DNA from: Planctomycetota bacterium
GTDB lineage: Bacteria; Planctomycetota; Planctomycetia; Pirellulales; Lacipirellulaceae
Assembly: GCA_024278955.1 (NCBI GenBank)
Contig: JAJRSE010000025.1
Location: forward strand, 48,395 to 112,394
Direction: 5' to 3'
Length of the DNA: 64,000 nucleotides
The position numbers and the translations under genes were made by a program. Under the pieces are notes generated by a model. It saw nothing but the letters and a program-made list of their open reading frames with translations, did no database searches and was not told the DNA's origin. Of the stretch, positions 46,205 to 53,358 are shown in pieces (position 1 is the stretch's first letter; each line of letters opens with the position of its first letter).

Positions 46205-48300
46205 TTCTCGCCACTTCGCCCCTCGAATGGCTCATCGTCGTCTTACAAGTCAGCCTCGGTTTGGGGACCGTCATCTTTGTCCATGAACTGGGGCACTTCG
46301 CCGTCGCAAAAATGTGCGGCGTCAAATGCGATAAGTTCTTCATCGGCTTCGACATCGGCGGCTACAAAATTAGCCGAAAATGGGGCGAAACCGAATACGG
46401 CATTGGCATCCTCCCCATGGGCGGCTACGTCAAAATGCTCGGCCAAGACGACAACCCGGCTAACATTGCCGAACAAGTCCGAGAATCGGAAGCAAGCGGC
46501 ACCGAAGCTCCCGACACCAAAGAAATCACCGGCCCTGACGGCGAAAAATTCGTCGTCGACAGCCGCAGCTACCTCGCCAAAAGCGTACCGCAGCGCATCG
46601 CCATCATTTCGGCTGGCGTCATCATGAATGTCATTTTTGCGTTCATCTTCGCAACGATCGCCTTCCGAATTGGCGTTCCCTACATTCCGTGCATTGTTTC
46701 CCAAACCACCCCCGGCTCGCCCGCCTGGCAAGCCGGCATTCGCACCGGCGACGAAATCATTCAACTTGGCGATACCGAAAATCCTTCCTTCACCGAACTC
46801 CGTAGCGGAGTCACACTCGGCGATTTGGACGAAGGAATCGAATTCACCGTCCGCCGCGCAGGCAGCGAACAAGTCGAGACCCTCCTCATCAAACCCGAAC
46901 AAGGCCCAGGGCTCGCACGCGTCGGAATCATTTCGCCCATGTCCTTGCAACTCGTCGAAGAGGCCCCCGCAATCAAAGGCACACCCGCAGGCGAGTCGGA
47001 CTCGCCCTTCCTTGGCGGAGACGAAATCATCGCCGTCGACGGCGAGCCTGTCTCGGCCTACCACCAGTTGGTCGCCAAGCTGGTAAAATACCCCTCCCAG
47101 ACCCTCGACATCACCGTCCGACGAGGCGGCAAACCGCCCGAAGGCGATCGCTTTGGCCCACTCTCGGGAGGCGAAGAAGTAACGATTGCGGTCGGCCCCA
47201 GGTCGATGCAGCGTCTCGGCCTCGTCATGGAAATGGGCAAGATCGCCGCCATCCAACAAGGCAGTTCTGCCGCCGACAAAAAAATTCAACCCGGCGACTT
47301 CATCGACAAAATCACACTAGCTGACGGCTCCGACACCCCCATCACAATGGACGATCCGATCGCTATCCCCGAACAACTCCGCCGGCTTGCCGCCGAAAAT
47401 CGCACCATCCGGCTCACTCTCCGCCGCTCGGCCGCAGGTGGCAATGGTCGCCAAGCCACCGAAGACATCGACCTCCCGCTGCAAGACGTCACCAGCCCTT
47501 CTGATCTGCTCGCAAAAAACGACCCACTCGCTGTCCCTGCCCTGGGCCTTGCTTATCGTGTGCTCAACCGAGTCGCCAACGTCCAGCCCGACAGCCCCGC
47601 GGCCAAAGCCGGACTCCAAAGCGGCGACACCATTACCAAGGCTGAGTTTATCTTGCCCAAAGATTCCAAAGCGAAAAAGAAAGCGACTCCCACATTCGAG
47701 TTCGACGAAAAGCTCCAACAAAACTGGCCCGTCTTCGTCTCGGCTCTCCAAAACTTGCCCGAAGGCACGCAAATCAAACTCTTTTTCATGCGTGATGAAA
47801 AACTCCAAGACGCGACCCTCGAACCGGTCGACGCCGAAGGATATTTTCTCGCCCGACGAGGTTTCAACTTCCGTCAGGTTCAGCGTATCCGCCAAGCCCA
47901 ATCGCTCAGCGAACAGATGAGCCTCGGCTATCGCGAAACCGCCAATTCGCTCGGCATGGTCTTCCGCTTCCTCAGCAAAATCGGCACTCAAATACCGTTC
48001 TCAGCCCTCGGCGGACCCGTTACGATCGCCAAAGCGGCTGGCTATTCGGCCTTTGAAGGCGTTGGCAAACTGCTCGTCTTCCTGACGATGCTCAGTGCCA
48101 ACCTGGCTGTTATCAACTTCCTGCCCATTCCGTTGCTCGACGGCGGCCACATCGTCTTTCTTACCTACGAAGGCATCCGAGGCCGGCCCGCCAGCGAAAA
48201 GTTTGTCGTCGCTCTCCACACCATCGGCTTCGTCTGCATCATCTCGCTGATGCTCTTCGTCCTCGGCCTCGATTTCGGAATCATCCCTCGCAACATCTAA
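46195..48300 (+). CDS. rseP: Site-2 membrane metalloprotease RseP with several PDZ-like segments
   Basis: RseP cuts transmembrane anti-sigma factors and signal peptides inside the membrane. The start is ATG 46195 (MSLILATSPLEWL), giving 701 residues; E. coli RseP has about 450. The zinc motif HELGH lies at 30-34 in the first helix and the third ligand Asp in NFLPIPLLDGGHIVF near the C-terminus. Between them are four segments that look like PDZ repeats, recognisable by PGSPAWQAGIRTGDEI, GGDEIIAVDGEPV, ADKKIQPGDFIDKI and PAAKAGLQSGDTI. The extra periplasmic part accounts for the length. It is the second gene of the dxr-rseP unit. Confidence 0.94.
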   Translation: MSLILATSPLEWLIVVLQVSLGLGTVIFVHELGHFAVAKMCGVKCDKFFIGFDIGGYKISRKWGETEYGIGILPMGGYVKMLGQDDNPANIAEQVRESEASGTEAPDTKEITGPDGEKFVVDSRSYLAKSVPQRIAIISAGVIMNVIFAFIFATIAFRIGVPYIPCIVSQTTPGSPAWQAGIRTGDEIIQLGDTENPSFTELRSGVTLGDLDEGIEFTVRRAGSEQVETLLIKPEQGPGLARVGIISPMSLQLVEEAPAIKGTPAGESDSPFLGGDEIIAVDGEPVSAYHQLVAKLVKYPSQTLDITVRRGGKPPEGDRFGPLSGGEEVTIAVGPRSMQRLGLVMEMGKIAAIQQGSSAADKKIQPGDFIDKITLADGSDTPITMDDPIAIPEQLRRLAAENRTIRLTLRRSAAGGNGRQATEDIDLPLQDVTSPSDLLAKNDPLAVPALGLAYRVLNRVANVQPDSPAAKAGLQSGDTITKAEFILPKDSKAKKKATPTFEFDEKLQQNWPVFVSALQNLPEGTQIKLFFMRDEKLQDATLEPVDAEGYFLARRGFNFRQVQRIRQAQSLSEQMSLGYRETANSLGMVFRFLSKIGTQIPFSALGGPVTIAKAAGYSAFEGVGKLLVFLTMLSANLAVINFLPIPLLDGGHIVFLTYEGIRGRPASEKFVVALHTIGFVCIISLMLFVLGLDFGIIPRNI

Positions 48301-48322
48301 AGCGTGCGGCCACAACCAAATT

Positions 48323-48351
48323 ATCCCCTTCCCTCTTTTAGGGAAGGGGAT
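48323..48351. terminator. Stem-loop after rseP
   Basis: A perfect 12-bp stem ATCCCCTTCCCT / AGGGAAGGGGAT with a five-base loop, 22 bases after the rseP stop. No T tract follows on either strand, so it may be a Rho-type end, an mRNA stabiliser or a terminator that works without U run. Confidence 0.55.
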
Positions 48352-48500
48352 TCGTGAGGAAAACTTGCGCACGCTGCGCAAATTTTTACCGTCAGCAACA
48401 CGGAGAGACGCAAAAATGAAACGGCTGGAAAATTTGCCAGACGGTCCTCCGTGCGTTAAGATTGAACTGAGCATCGACTACACTCTACGAGACAACCGCC

Positions 48501-49178
48501 GTGGCTACCACTCTTCATTTCGACGGTCAATTTGAAATGCCGCTCGCGGTGCAGACTTTAGCATCGTTCCGCGAATGGGCTTTGTCTGATGGTTTCCCCG
48601 AGACGGGGCGAATCGATTTCGTCGCCGGAAAGATCGAAGTTGATATGTCGCCCGAAAAGTTCATCTCTCATGGGCGTCTTAAAACGGCGATGATCCGGTC
48701 GCTCGAAGAACTGATCGACGAACAATCGCTCGGCTACCTGGTTGCCGACAGCACGCGAGTGACTAGCAGTAGAGGCCAGGTGTCCTCAGAGCCCGACTTG
48801 GTATTTGTCGCTTATGATTCACTCGATTCGGGAAAAGCAAAACTAATTCCCTCGAAGCAGGATCCCGAAGATTTCGTTGAAATCGAAGGCGGCCCCGACT
48901 TAATTGTCGAAATCGTCAGCGACAGCTCGGTCGCCAAAGATACCAAAGACCTACCCAAGGCATATTTCGCAGCCGGCGTTAGCGAGTATTGGCTAGCCGA
49001 TGCGCGTGGCGAAGAACTCATCTTCCAAATGCACTGCCGAGACAAAAATCGCTTCGAGCCAATGGTAAAAGATGAGGAGGGCTATCAGCATTCGGCGGTT
49101 CTTAACTGCGGTTACCGGCTAAGCCGCACACGCGACCAACGTGGGCATTGGCGGTTTCGGCTCGAACGAAAAAGTTAG
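48501..49178 (+). CDS. Uma2 family protein (PD-(D/E)XK nuclease fold)
   Basis: A 225-residue member of the Uma2/DUF820 family, which has a restriction-endonuclease-like fold and is very abundant in planctomycetes and cyanobacteria without a settled role. The start is GTG 48501. Typical patterns are IDFVAGKIEVDMSPEKFISHGRLKTAMIRSLEELI, SEPDLVFVAYDSLDSG (Asp), PDLIVEIVSDSSVAKDTKDLPKAYFAAGVSEYWLADARG, where IVEIVSD and KDLPKAYF give the acidic and basic active-site residues. It stands alone after the rseP stem-loop. Confidence 0.93.
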   Translation: MATTLHFDGQFEMPLAVQTLASFREWALSDGFPETGRIDFVAGKIEVDMSPEKFISHGRLKTAMIRSLEELIDEQSLGYLVADSTRVTSSRGQVSSEPDLVFVAYDSLDSGKAKLIPSKQDPEDFVEIEGGPDLIVEIVSDSSVAKDTKDLPKAYFAAGVSEYWLADARGEELIFQMHCRDKNRFEPMVKDEEGYQHSAVLNCGYRLSRTRDQRGHWRFRLERKS

Positions 49179-49187
49179 AGCAAACAC

Positions 49188-50396
49188 TTACAACAGCACC
49201 ATATCCACCTCTGCGCCTACCTCAAGCTCATAATCCCCTTCGGGCAACACGACCAGCGCATTCGCATGCGTTAGCGCCGCCAAGTCGGCCGACCCGCTCC
49301 AACGCAACGGCTCCACCATCAGCAGCCCCTGCTGCCGGTTGCCAAAATCAATCTGACACGGGTGATACGTAGGTCGCTTCCCTCGATGGGCAACCGGCTC
49401 GGTCAACGCGCCTCGCAGAGTCGAAGCCGGACAAAACTTTTCGCCCGCAAGCGCCCGAAGCGCAGGCTTCACAAACACCTCGAACGAAACCAGGGTACTC
49501 ACCGGATTGCCCGGCAGCCCGAACACCAAAGTCCTCTGTCCGTCTTGCTCGTGCTGACCAAACCATAGCGGCTTGCCCGGCTTCATCCGGATCTTGTGAA
49601 ACACCTGCTCGACCCCCATCTCTTGAAACAAGCCCGGCACCAAATCGAGCACCCCCGCCGAAACCCCGCCCGTCACGATCAGCACATCCGCATTCAGCCC
49701 CTCGCCCATCAACCGGCGCAGCTCCGCAGGGTCGTCGCGCCCTATGCCCAAGTCAATCGACGTTGCCCGTACCGACTCCAATAGCGCCAAAAGCATCGGG
49801 CCATTGCTATTACAAATTTGCCCCGGCCCCACGGTCTGGCCCGCTTCCACCAGCTCGTTACCGGTCGCGAGTACTGCCACTCGCGGTCGCGGAACCACTT
49901 GCACTTCGGCCTGGCCAATTTCTGCCATCAACGCAATATCAACCGCCGACAAATGTCGCCCCGCAGCCAGAACTTCCTGCCCCCGGCAAAAAGCCGCGCC
50001 TCGCGGCAACACGCCCCGCCCCGACGCAACTCCCGACTCCGGCATCTGAATCGTCGCACCGTCAAGCTGACGAACGTCTTCTACCTTGACAATCGCATCC
50101 GCCCCCACGGGAATCGGCGCCCCTGTCATCACGTTGATCGTCGCCCCTAGCTCGACCGCGAGCTCGGGCACTCCGCCGGCCATGACTTGTTCGAGCACGC
50201 GGCGCGTTGACGAACGATCGCTCGCCACGACCGCGTACCCATCAAGCATCGACTTATCAAACGGCGGCGAATCCACTCCGCTCACCACCGGCTCGGCCAA
50301 GAGAAGACCCAACGACTGGCCAATCGGAACCCGGCGTTCGGGTATCGACCGAGAACAACGCCCCACATGCCCTAGTGCTTCTTCTACCGTAATCAT
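49188..50396 (-). CDS. moeA: Molybdopterin molybdenumtransferase
   Basis: MoeA inserts molybdate into adenylated molybdopterin. The start is ATG 50396 (MITVEEALGHV), giving 402 residues, the usual length; the track start adds a basic tail. Visible motifs are SPPFDKSMLDGYAV, TGAPIPVGADAIVKVED, PRVAVLATGNELVEAG, ICNSNGPMLLALL, VTGGVSAGVLDLVPGLF and FGLPGNPVSTLVSFEVFVKP. All four domains are present. It follows pabA by 43 bases on the same strand and may be cotranscribed, although the two pathways are not linked. Confidence 0.96.
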   Translation of the reverse strand: MITVEEALGHVGRCSRSIPERRVPIGQSLGLLLAEPVVSGVDSPPFDKSMLDGYAVVASDRSSTRRVLEQVMAGGVPELAVELGATINVMTGAPIPVGADAIVKVEDVRQLDGATIQMPESGVASGRGVLPRGAAFCRGQEVLAAGRHLSAVDIALMAEIGQAEVQVVPRPRVAVLATGNELVEAGQTVGPGQICNSNGPMLLALLESVRATSIDLGIGRDDPAELRRLMGEGLNADVLIVTGGVSAGVLDLVPGLFQEMGVEQVFHKIRMKPGKPLWFGQHEQDGQRTLVFGLPGNPVSTLVSFEVFVKPALRALAGEKFCPASTLRGALTEPVAHRGKRPTYHPCQIDFGNRQQGLLMVEPLRWSGSADLAALTHANALVVLPEGDYELEVGAEVDMVLL

Positions 50397-50438
50397 CTCT
50401 AGTCTTCTTCTTTCGCCGTATCGTAGTTTCACCGTGGT

Positions 50439-51023
50439 TCAACTAACTTGCAAAAATCGCTTCAAAATATCCGCGCCCACATGCGTCAAAAAACTCTCCG
50501 GGTGAAACTGCAATCCAAACAGCGGAAACTCGCGATGCTCGATCGCCATAATCTCCCGACTCCCATCCGGCTCTTCGCTCCAAGCGGTCATCACAAGTTC
50601 GTCGGGAAGTGTGTCAGACTGAATCACGAGGCTATGATACCGCGTCGCCTGAAACGGATTGTCCAGGTCCCCTAGCAATCGGCTTTCAGCATGATGAATC
50701 ATGTCGGTCTTACCATGCATCAGTCGATCGGCACGAACGATCTTCGCCCCCATCGCCTGGGCAATCGATTGATGTCCCAAGCAAACTCCCAAAATCGGCA
50801 ACTTGCCGGCCAACTTCTCAACCACCTCAACCGAAATCCCCGCCTCGGTCGGCGTGCAAGGACCCGGCGATATAATCAGCCGATCGGGCTTCCGCCGAAG
50901 AATTTCCTCCACGCTGATCTCATCATTACGGTCGACCCGAATATCAAGCCCCGCATCGATCTCGCCCAACCGTTGTACCAAGTTGTAGGTAAACGAATCG
51001 TAATTGTCGACAATCTGAATCAT
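50439..51023 (-). CDS. pabA: Glutamine amidotransferase, anthranilate/aminodeoxychorismate synthase component II
   Basis: A 194-residue class I glutamine amidotransferase that supplies ammonia to anthranilate synthase (TrpE) or aminodeoxychorismate synthase (PabB). It starts MIQIVDNYDSFTYNLVQ, has the oxyanion motif SPGPCTPTEAGIS, the nucleophile Cys in ILGVCLGHQSIAQAMG, and the catalytic His and Glu in QFHPESFLTHVG. TrpG and PabA cannot be told apart from the sequence alone and may be one shared subunit; the large subunit is not in the window. Confidence 0.93.
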   Translation of the reverse strand: MIQIVDNYDSFTYNLVQRLGEIDAGLDIRVDRNDEISVEEILRRKPDRLIISPGPCTPTEAGISVEVVEKLAGKLPILGVCLGHQSIAQAMGAKIVRADRLMHGKTDMIHHAESRLLGDLDNPFQATRYHSLVIQSDTLPDELVMTAWSEEPDGSREIMAIEHREFPLFGLQFHPESFLTHVGADILKRFLQVS

Positions 51024-51081
51024 GGGGGGAGGGGGGAGTCGAGGGGTGGGAGTCCAGAGCCAGAAAAAGTGTTTGCGTCGT

Positions 51082-51119
51082 CCTACAGCCTAACGCCTAC
51101 AGCCTAACACCTAAAGCCT
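51082..51119 (+). repeat. 14-bp tandem repeat upstream of crcB
   Basis: Two copies of CCTACAGCCTAAC plus G or A are followed by a truncated third, CCTAAAGCCT. The unit lies between the divergent pabA and crcB genes, about 35 bases before the crcB start. Confidence 0.8.
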
Positions 51120-51153
51120 TGTTCTCCCCCCCTGATTACAGTTCAATAGACCT

Positions 51154-51555
51154 ATGACCGAACCCAACCCTTTCCATCACGTTGTCGCGATCGCCGTGGG
51201 AGGCGCTGCCGGGGCAGTTTGCCGACACCTAGTGAACCTTATTAGTTCACGCCTTTTCGGCACCGATTTCGCTTTCGGCACCCTCGCGGTCAACCTCCTG
51301 GGCTGCTTCCTGATCGGCATGCTCATACCAATCGGCACTGCCGAATTCCCTCGCTGGGGAGCGGTTACCCACTCGGCCCTTACCATAGGCTTCCTCGGGG
51401 CACTCACCACGTTCTCGACCTTCGGCTTTCAAACCGCCCAACATTTTGAAAACGCACAACACGGCCTCGGCCTCCTCAACATCGCATGCAACATGCTCCT
51501 CGGCCTGGCGGCCGTCTACGGAGGATTGCAACTAGGCCGACTCTTGACCGCTTAA
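51154..51555 (+). CDS. crcB: Fluoride ion channel CrcB/Fluc
   Basis: A 133-residue membrane protein of the Fluc family, which exports fluoride as a dual-topology dimer. Four hydrophobic helices are present. The motifs GGAAGAVCRHLVN, GTLAVNLLGCFLIG and GFLGALTTFSTFGFQT (the phenylalanine box and Na+ site threonines) are all kept. I looked for a fluoride riboswitch upstream and did not see one. It is a single gene and is convergent with the thioesterase gene. Confidence 0.95.
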   Translation: MTEPNPFHHVVAIAVGGAAGAVCRHLVNLISSRLFGTDFAFGTLAVNLLGCFLIGMLIPIGTAEFPRWGAVTHSALTIGFLGALTTFSTFGFQTAQHFENAQHGLGLLNIACNMLLGLAAVYGGLQLGRLLTA

Positions 51556-51568
51556 CCAACCCCCCGGG

Positions 51569-52021
51569 TCAACTATGCACGACATAGGAGCCCGTAAACG
51601 AAACATACGGCCCTTGTTCGTCAGAAATGTCGACCGCGACGTTGAGCTTCGATTTCCCTTTACCTTGCAGTAGCTCGAAGAAAAAAGCCAGCTCCTCGGC
51701 ATCAAGGGCTGCGCTGGTCGCGATAATCTCAGGGGTCCGGACTGGCCGCAGATACCGTATCGTCCCACGACGAATTACGATGTTGCCTTCCAAGCGGCGG
51801 CCTCCCAGCAGCAGAAATACCGTTCCCCACCCAACCACGGTACAAAGCGCATTCAGGCTGCCAGCAAATGCGGAGTACTGATGATTGCGATTCGGCTCAA
51901 GCGGCATCTGCATCGCGAGCCGCTCGCACTCCCAAGAAACGGTTTTCACCTCCATGGCGCGAGTGAGAGGCATTTCCCGATCGAGCGTCTCGCCCAATTT
52001 CGACAGCAGTAATTCATCCAT
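51569..52021 (-). CDS. YiiD C-terminal-like thioesterase (hotdog fold)
   Basis: A 150-residue hotdog-fold protein. The pattern MPLTRAMEVKTVSWECERLAMQMPLEPNRNHQYSAFAGSLNALCTVVGWG matches the family of putative thioesterases that resemble the C-terminal domain of E. coli YiiD, with the catalytic Asn/His region in PNRNHQYSAFAGS. The C-terminal part supplies the long beta strands (RPVRTPEIIATSAALDAEELAFFFELLQGKGKSKLNVAVDI). The natural thioester is unknown. Confidence 0.85.
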   Translation of the reverse strand: MDELLLSKLGETLDREMPLTRAMEVKTVSWECERLAMQMPLEPNRNHQYSAFAGSLNALCTVVGWGTVFLLLGGRRLEGNIVIRRGTIRYLRPVRTPEIIATSAALDAEELAFFFELLQGKGKSKLNVAVDISDEQGPYVSFTGSYVVHS

Positions 52022-52100
52022 GGGCGGAAGCGACAGCAGGGGGCTCGAATAGGTTCCTTCCCATGCTACCTAAAGCAACTAGGCCCCACCAGCCGCAATC

Positions 52101-53006
52101 CTAGAGGCCCCAGATCAGAAGAACGGAGTAGTTCAGCTGGCTCGGATCCGAGCCATTGGGTGTGCTGTCGTATCGGTTGAGTACCGAAAGCTTCAAACTC
52201 ACATTCTTCGGCTTATCTAAATCGATCTCCCACCCGACATCGGTCACGACACGATACTTATTAAAATCTTCCCACTCCGGATAATAATCGACCTTGCTCG
52301 TAAGCCGTTGAGCTGGGGTCAGCTGATGCTCATAATCGACCCCAAACAATGCTTCCTGAGCCCAACGATCGTCTGGTCCTCCGAATTCTCGGGAGGCACC
52401 TGCACCAAAGCGGGTTAACAAATCAATCGTTTCGGTATCGATAACCCGATAACCTAGACCCGAATTCAACGAAACCCGCAGATCAAAGGCTTGAAACTCG
52501 TCGTACAGTTCCTGGTTAATAAAGAAGAGCGTCCAGGGCGATTCCCCGAGCAAGCGATCAACTCGCACGTCGAGCAGCGCATTGTTTTGGGTCTCGACAT
52601 CGTTCGCCGAGTTCTTGTTGTAAACCAAGCTGGTGTCAAATTTCCAATGCTCTGTTTCTCGCTTCAAATGTCCGCCGGTACGAAGACTCAGCGATCGGTT
52701 ATTCCCGTCCGAGCCGTTGAGGCCCAGTTCAAAACCGATATCCCAAGGAGCTGGGCCAAACCAATAGCTCGCCTGATACCATGTCGCCACCGGCTGAGGA
52801 GCCACCTCGACCGCCTCCAAAACCGAAGTCACGGGTTCCGCCGGCGTTGTCAACGCGGGAAGCGGCGAAAGCACCTGAGACGGCTCCCCCAGACTTGGAG
52901 GAGGCAACACGCCCGACTGCCCCAAGGCTTCAGAGAAATCGAACCCTACGAGCAGGCATGCCCACAACATCAAAAGAAAAACCTTGTTCACAAATTTCTT
53001 AGCCAT
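52101..53006 (-). CDS. DUF481 family outer membrane beta-barrel protein
   Basis: The start is ATG 53006 (MAKKFVNKVFLLML), giving 301 residues with a signal peptide (cleavage near ALGQS, about 29). A Pro-rich linker follows. The remainder is strand-rich with alternating patterns (WDIGFELGLNGSDGNNRSLSLRTGGHLKRETEHWKFDTSLVYN, LGYRVIDTETIDLLTRFGAGASREF) and ends in an aromatic-rich strand (YSVLLIWGL), as in the DUF481/YdiY family of outer membrane proteins. The function is not known. An inverted-repeat element lies in its 5' region. Confidence 0.85.
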   Translation of the reverse strand: MAKKFVNKVFLLMLWACLLVGFDFSEALGQSGVLPPPSLGEPSQVLSPLPALTTPAEPVTSVLEAVEVAPQPVATWYQASYWFGPAPWDIGFELGLNGSDGNNRSLSLRTGGHLKRETEHWKFDTSLVYNKNSANDVETQNNALLDVRVDRLLGESPWTLFFINQELYDEFQAFDLRVSLNSGLGYRVIDTETIDLLTRFGAGASREFGGPDDRWAQEALFGVDYEHQLTPAQRLTSKVDYYPEWEDFNKYRVVTDVGWEIDLDKPKNVSLKLSVLNRYDSTPNGSDPSQLNYSVLLIWGL

Positions 53007-53047
53007 CAAGCTTTGGCTCCATTCTTCTTCCTGACAAGCAAGCACTG

Positions 53048-53150
53048 GTGCTTTGTCGTAACTAAAAGTTGGGATGCTGTCTGACAGAACTACTTACTGG
53101 CAAATAACTTCTGTCAGACAGCATCCCAATTCTAAGAGTTGTCAAAGCAC
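53048..53150. repeat. 103-bp inverted-repeat element (MITE-like)
   Basis: The outer arms GTGCTTTG (53048-53055) and CAAAGCAC (53143-53150) enclose a perfect 21-bp inner arm pair (53069-53089 and 53109-53129, starting TTGGGATGCTGTCTGACAGA) with a 19-base loop. The whole can fold into one long hairpin with an internal loop. It is upstream of the DUF481 gene. A further CAAAGCACTAG word is found near 53272 and a similar one (CAAAAGCACTAG) near 60131. Confidence 0.85.
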
Positions 53151-53358
53151 TAGCCGGAAAACCTTCCGACATCACCTACCCCAACCGGGTGGAGGGTATA
53201 GCTACCCCAAAGAATGCTTGCAATAGGGAAGGCCGTAGCACCCCCCCCCAAAAAAAATCCTACGAGCTGGCAAAGCACTAGCGCATAAATCAGGGGTTGG
53301 GCCTCAAAGCAAGACCCAACCCCTGGTGTTAATTCTCGTCAATTGTGCTTAGCAACAC
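53151..53358. other. Intergenic region after the YTV gene, with stem-loop
   Basis: About 200 bases. They contain the perfect stem CAGGGGTTGGG / CCCAACCCCTG (53291-53325, 13-base loop), placed just after the stop of the YTV wall protein gene on the minus strand. No strong T tract follows, but the position fits a transcript end. A run of C and A (ccccccccaaaaaaaa) lies near 53245. Confidence 0.55.

Noticed and set aside
46243-47289. 348-codon ORF opposite rseP
   Set aside because: Shadow of rseP codon usage; Asp/Gly/Val-rich translation without family character.
51024-51153. Possible fluoride riboswitch ahead of crcB
   Set aside because: I could not find the conserved core of the crcB motif; only a tandem repeat is visible.
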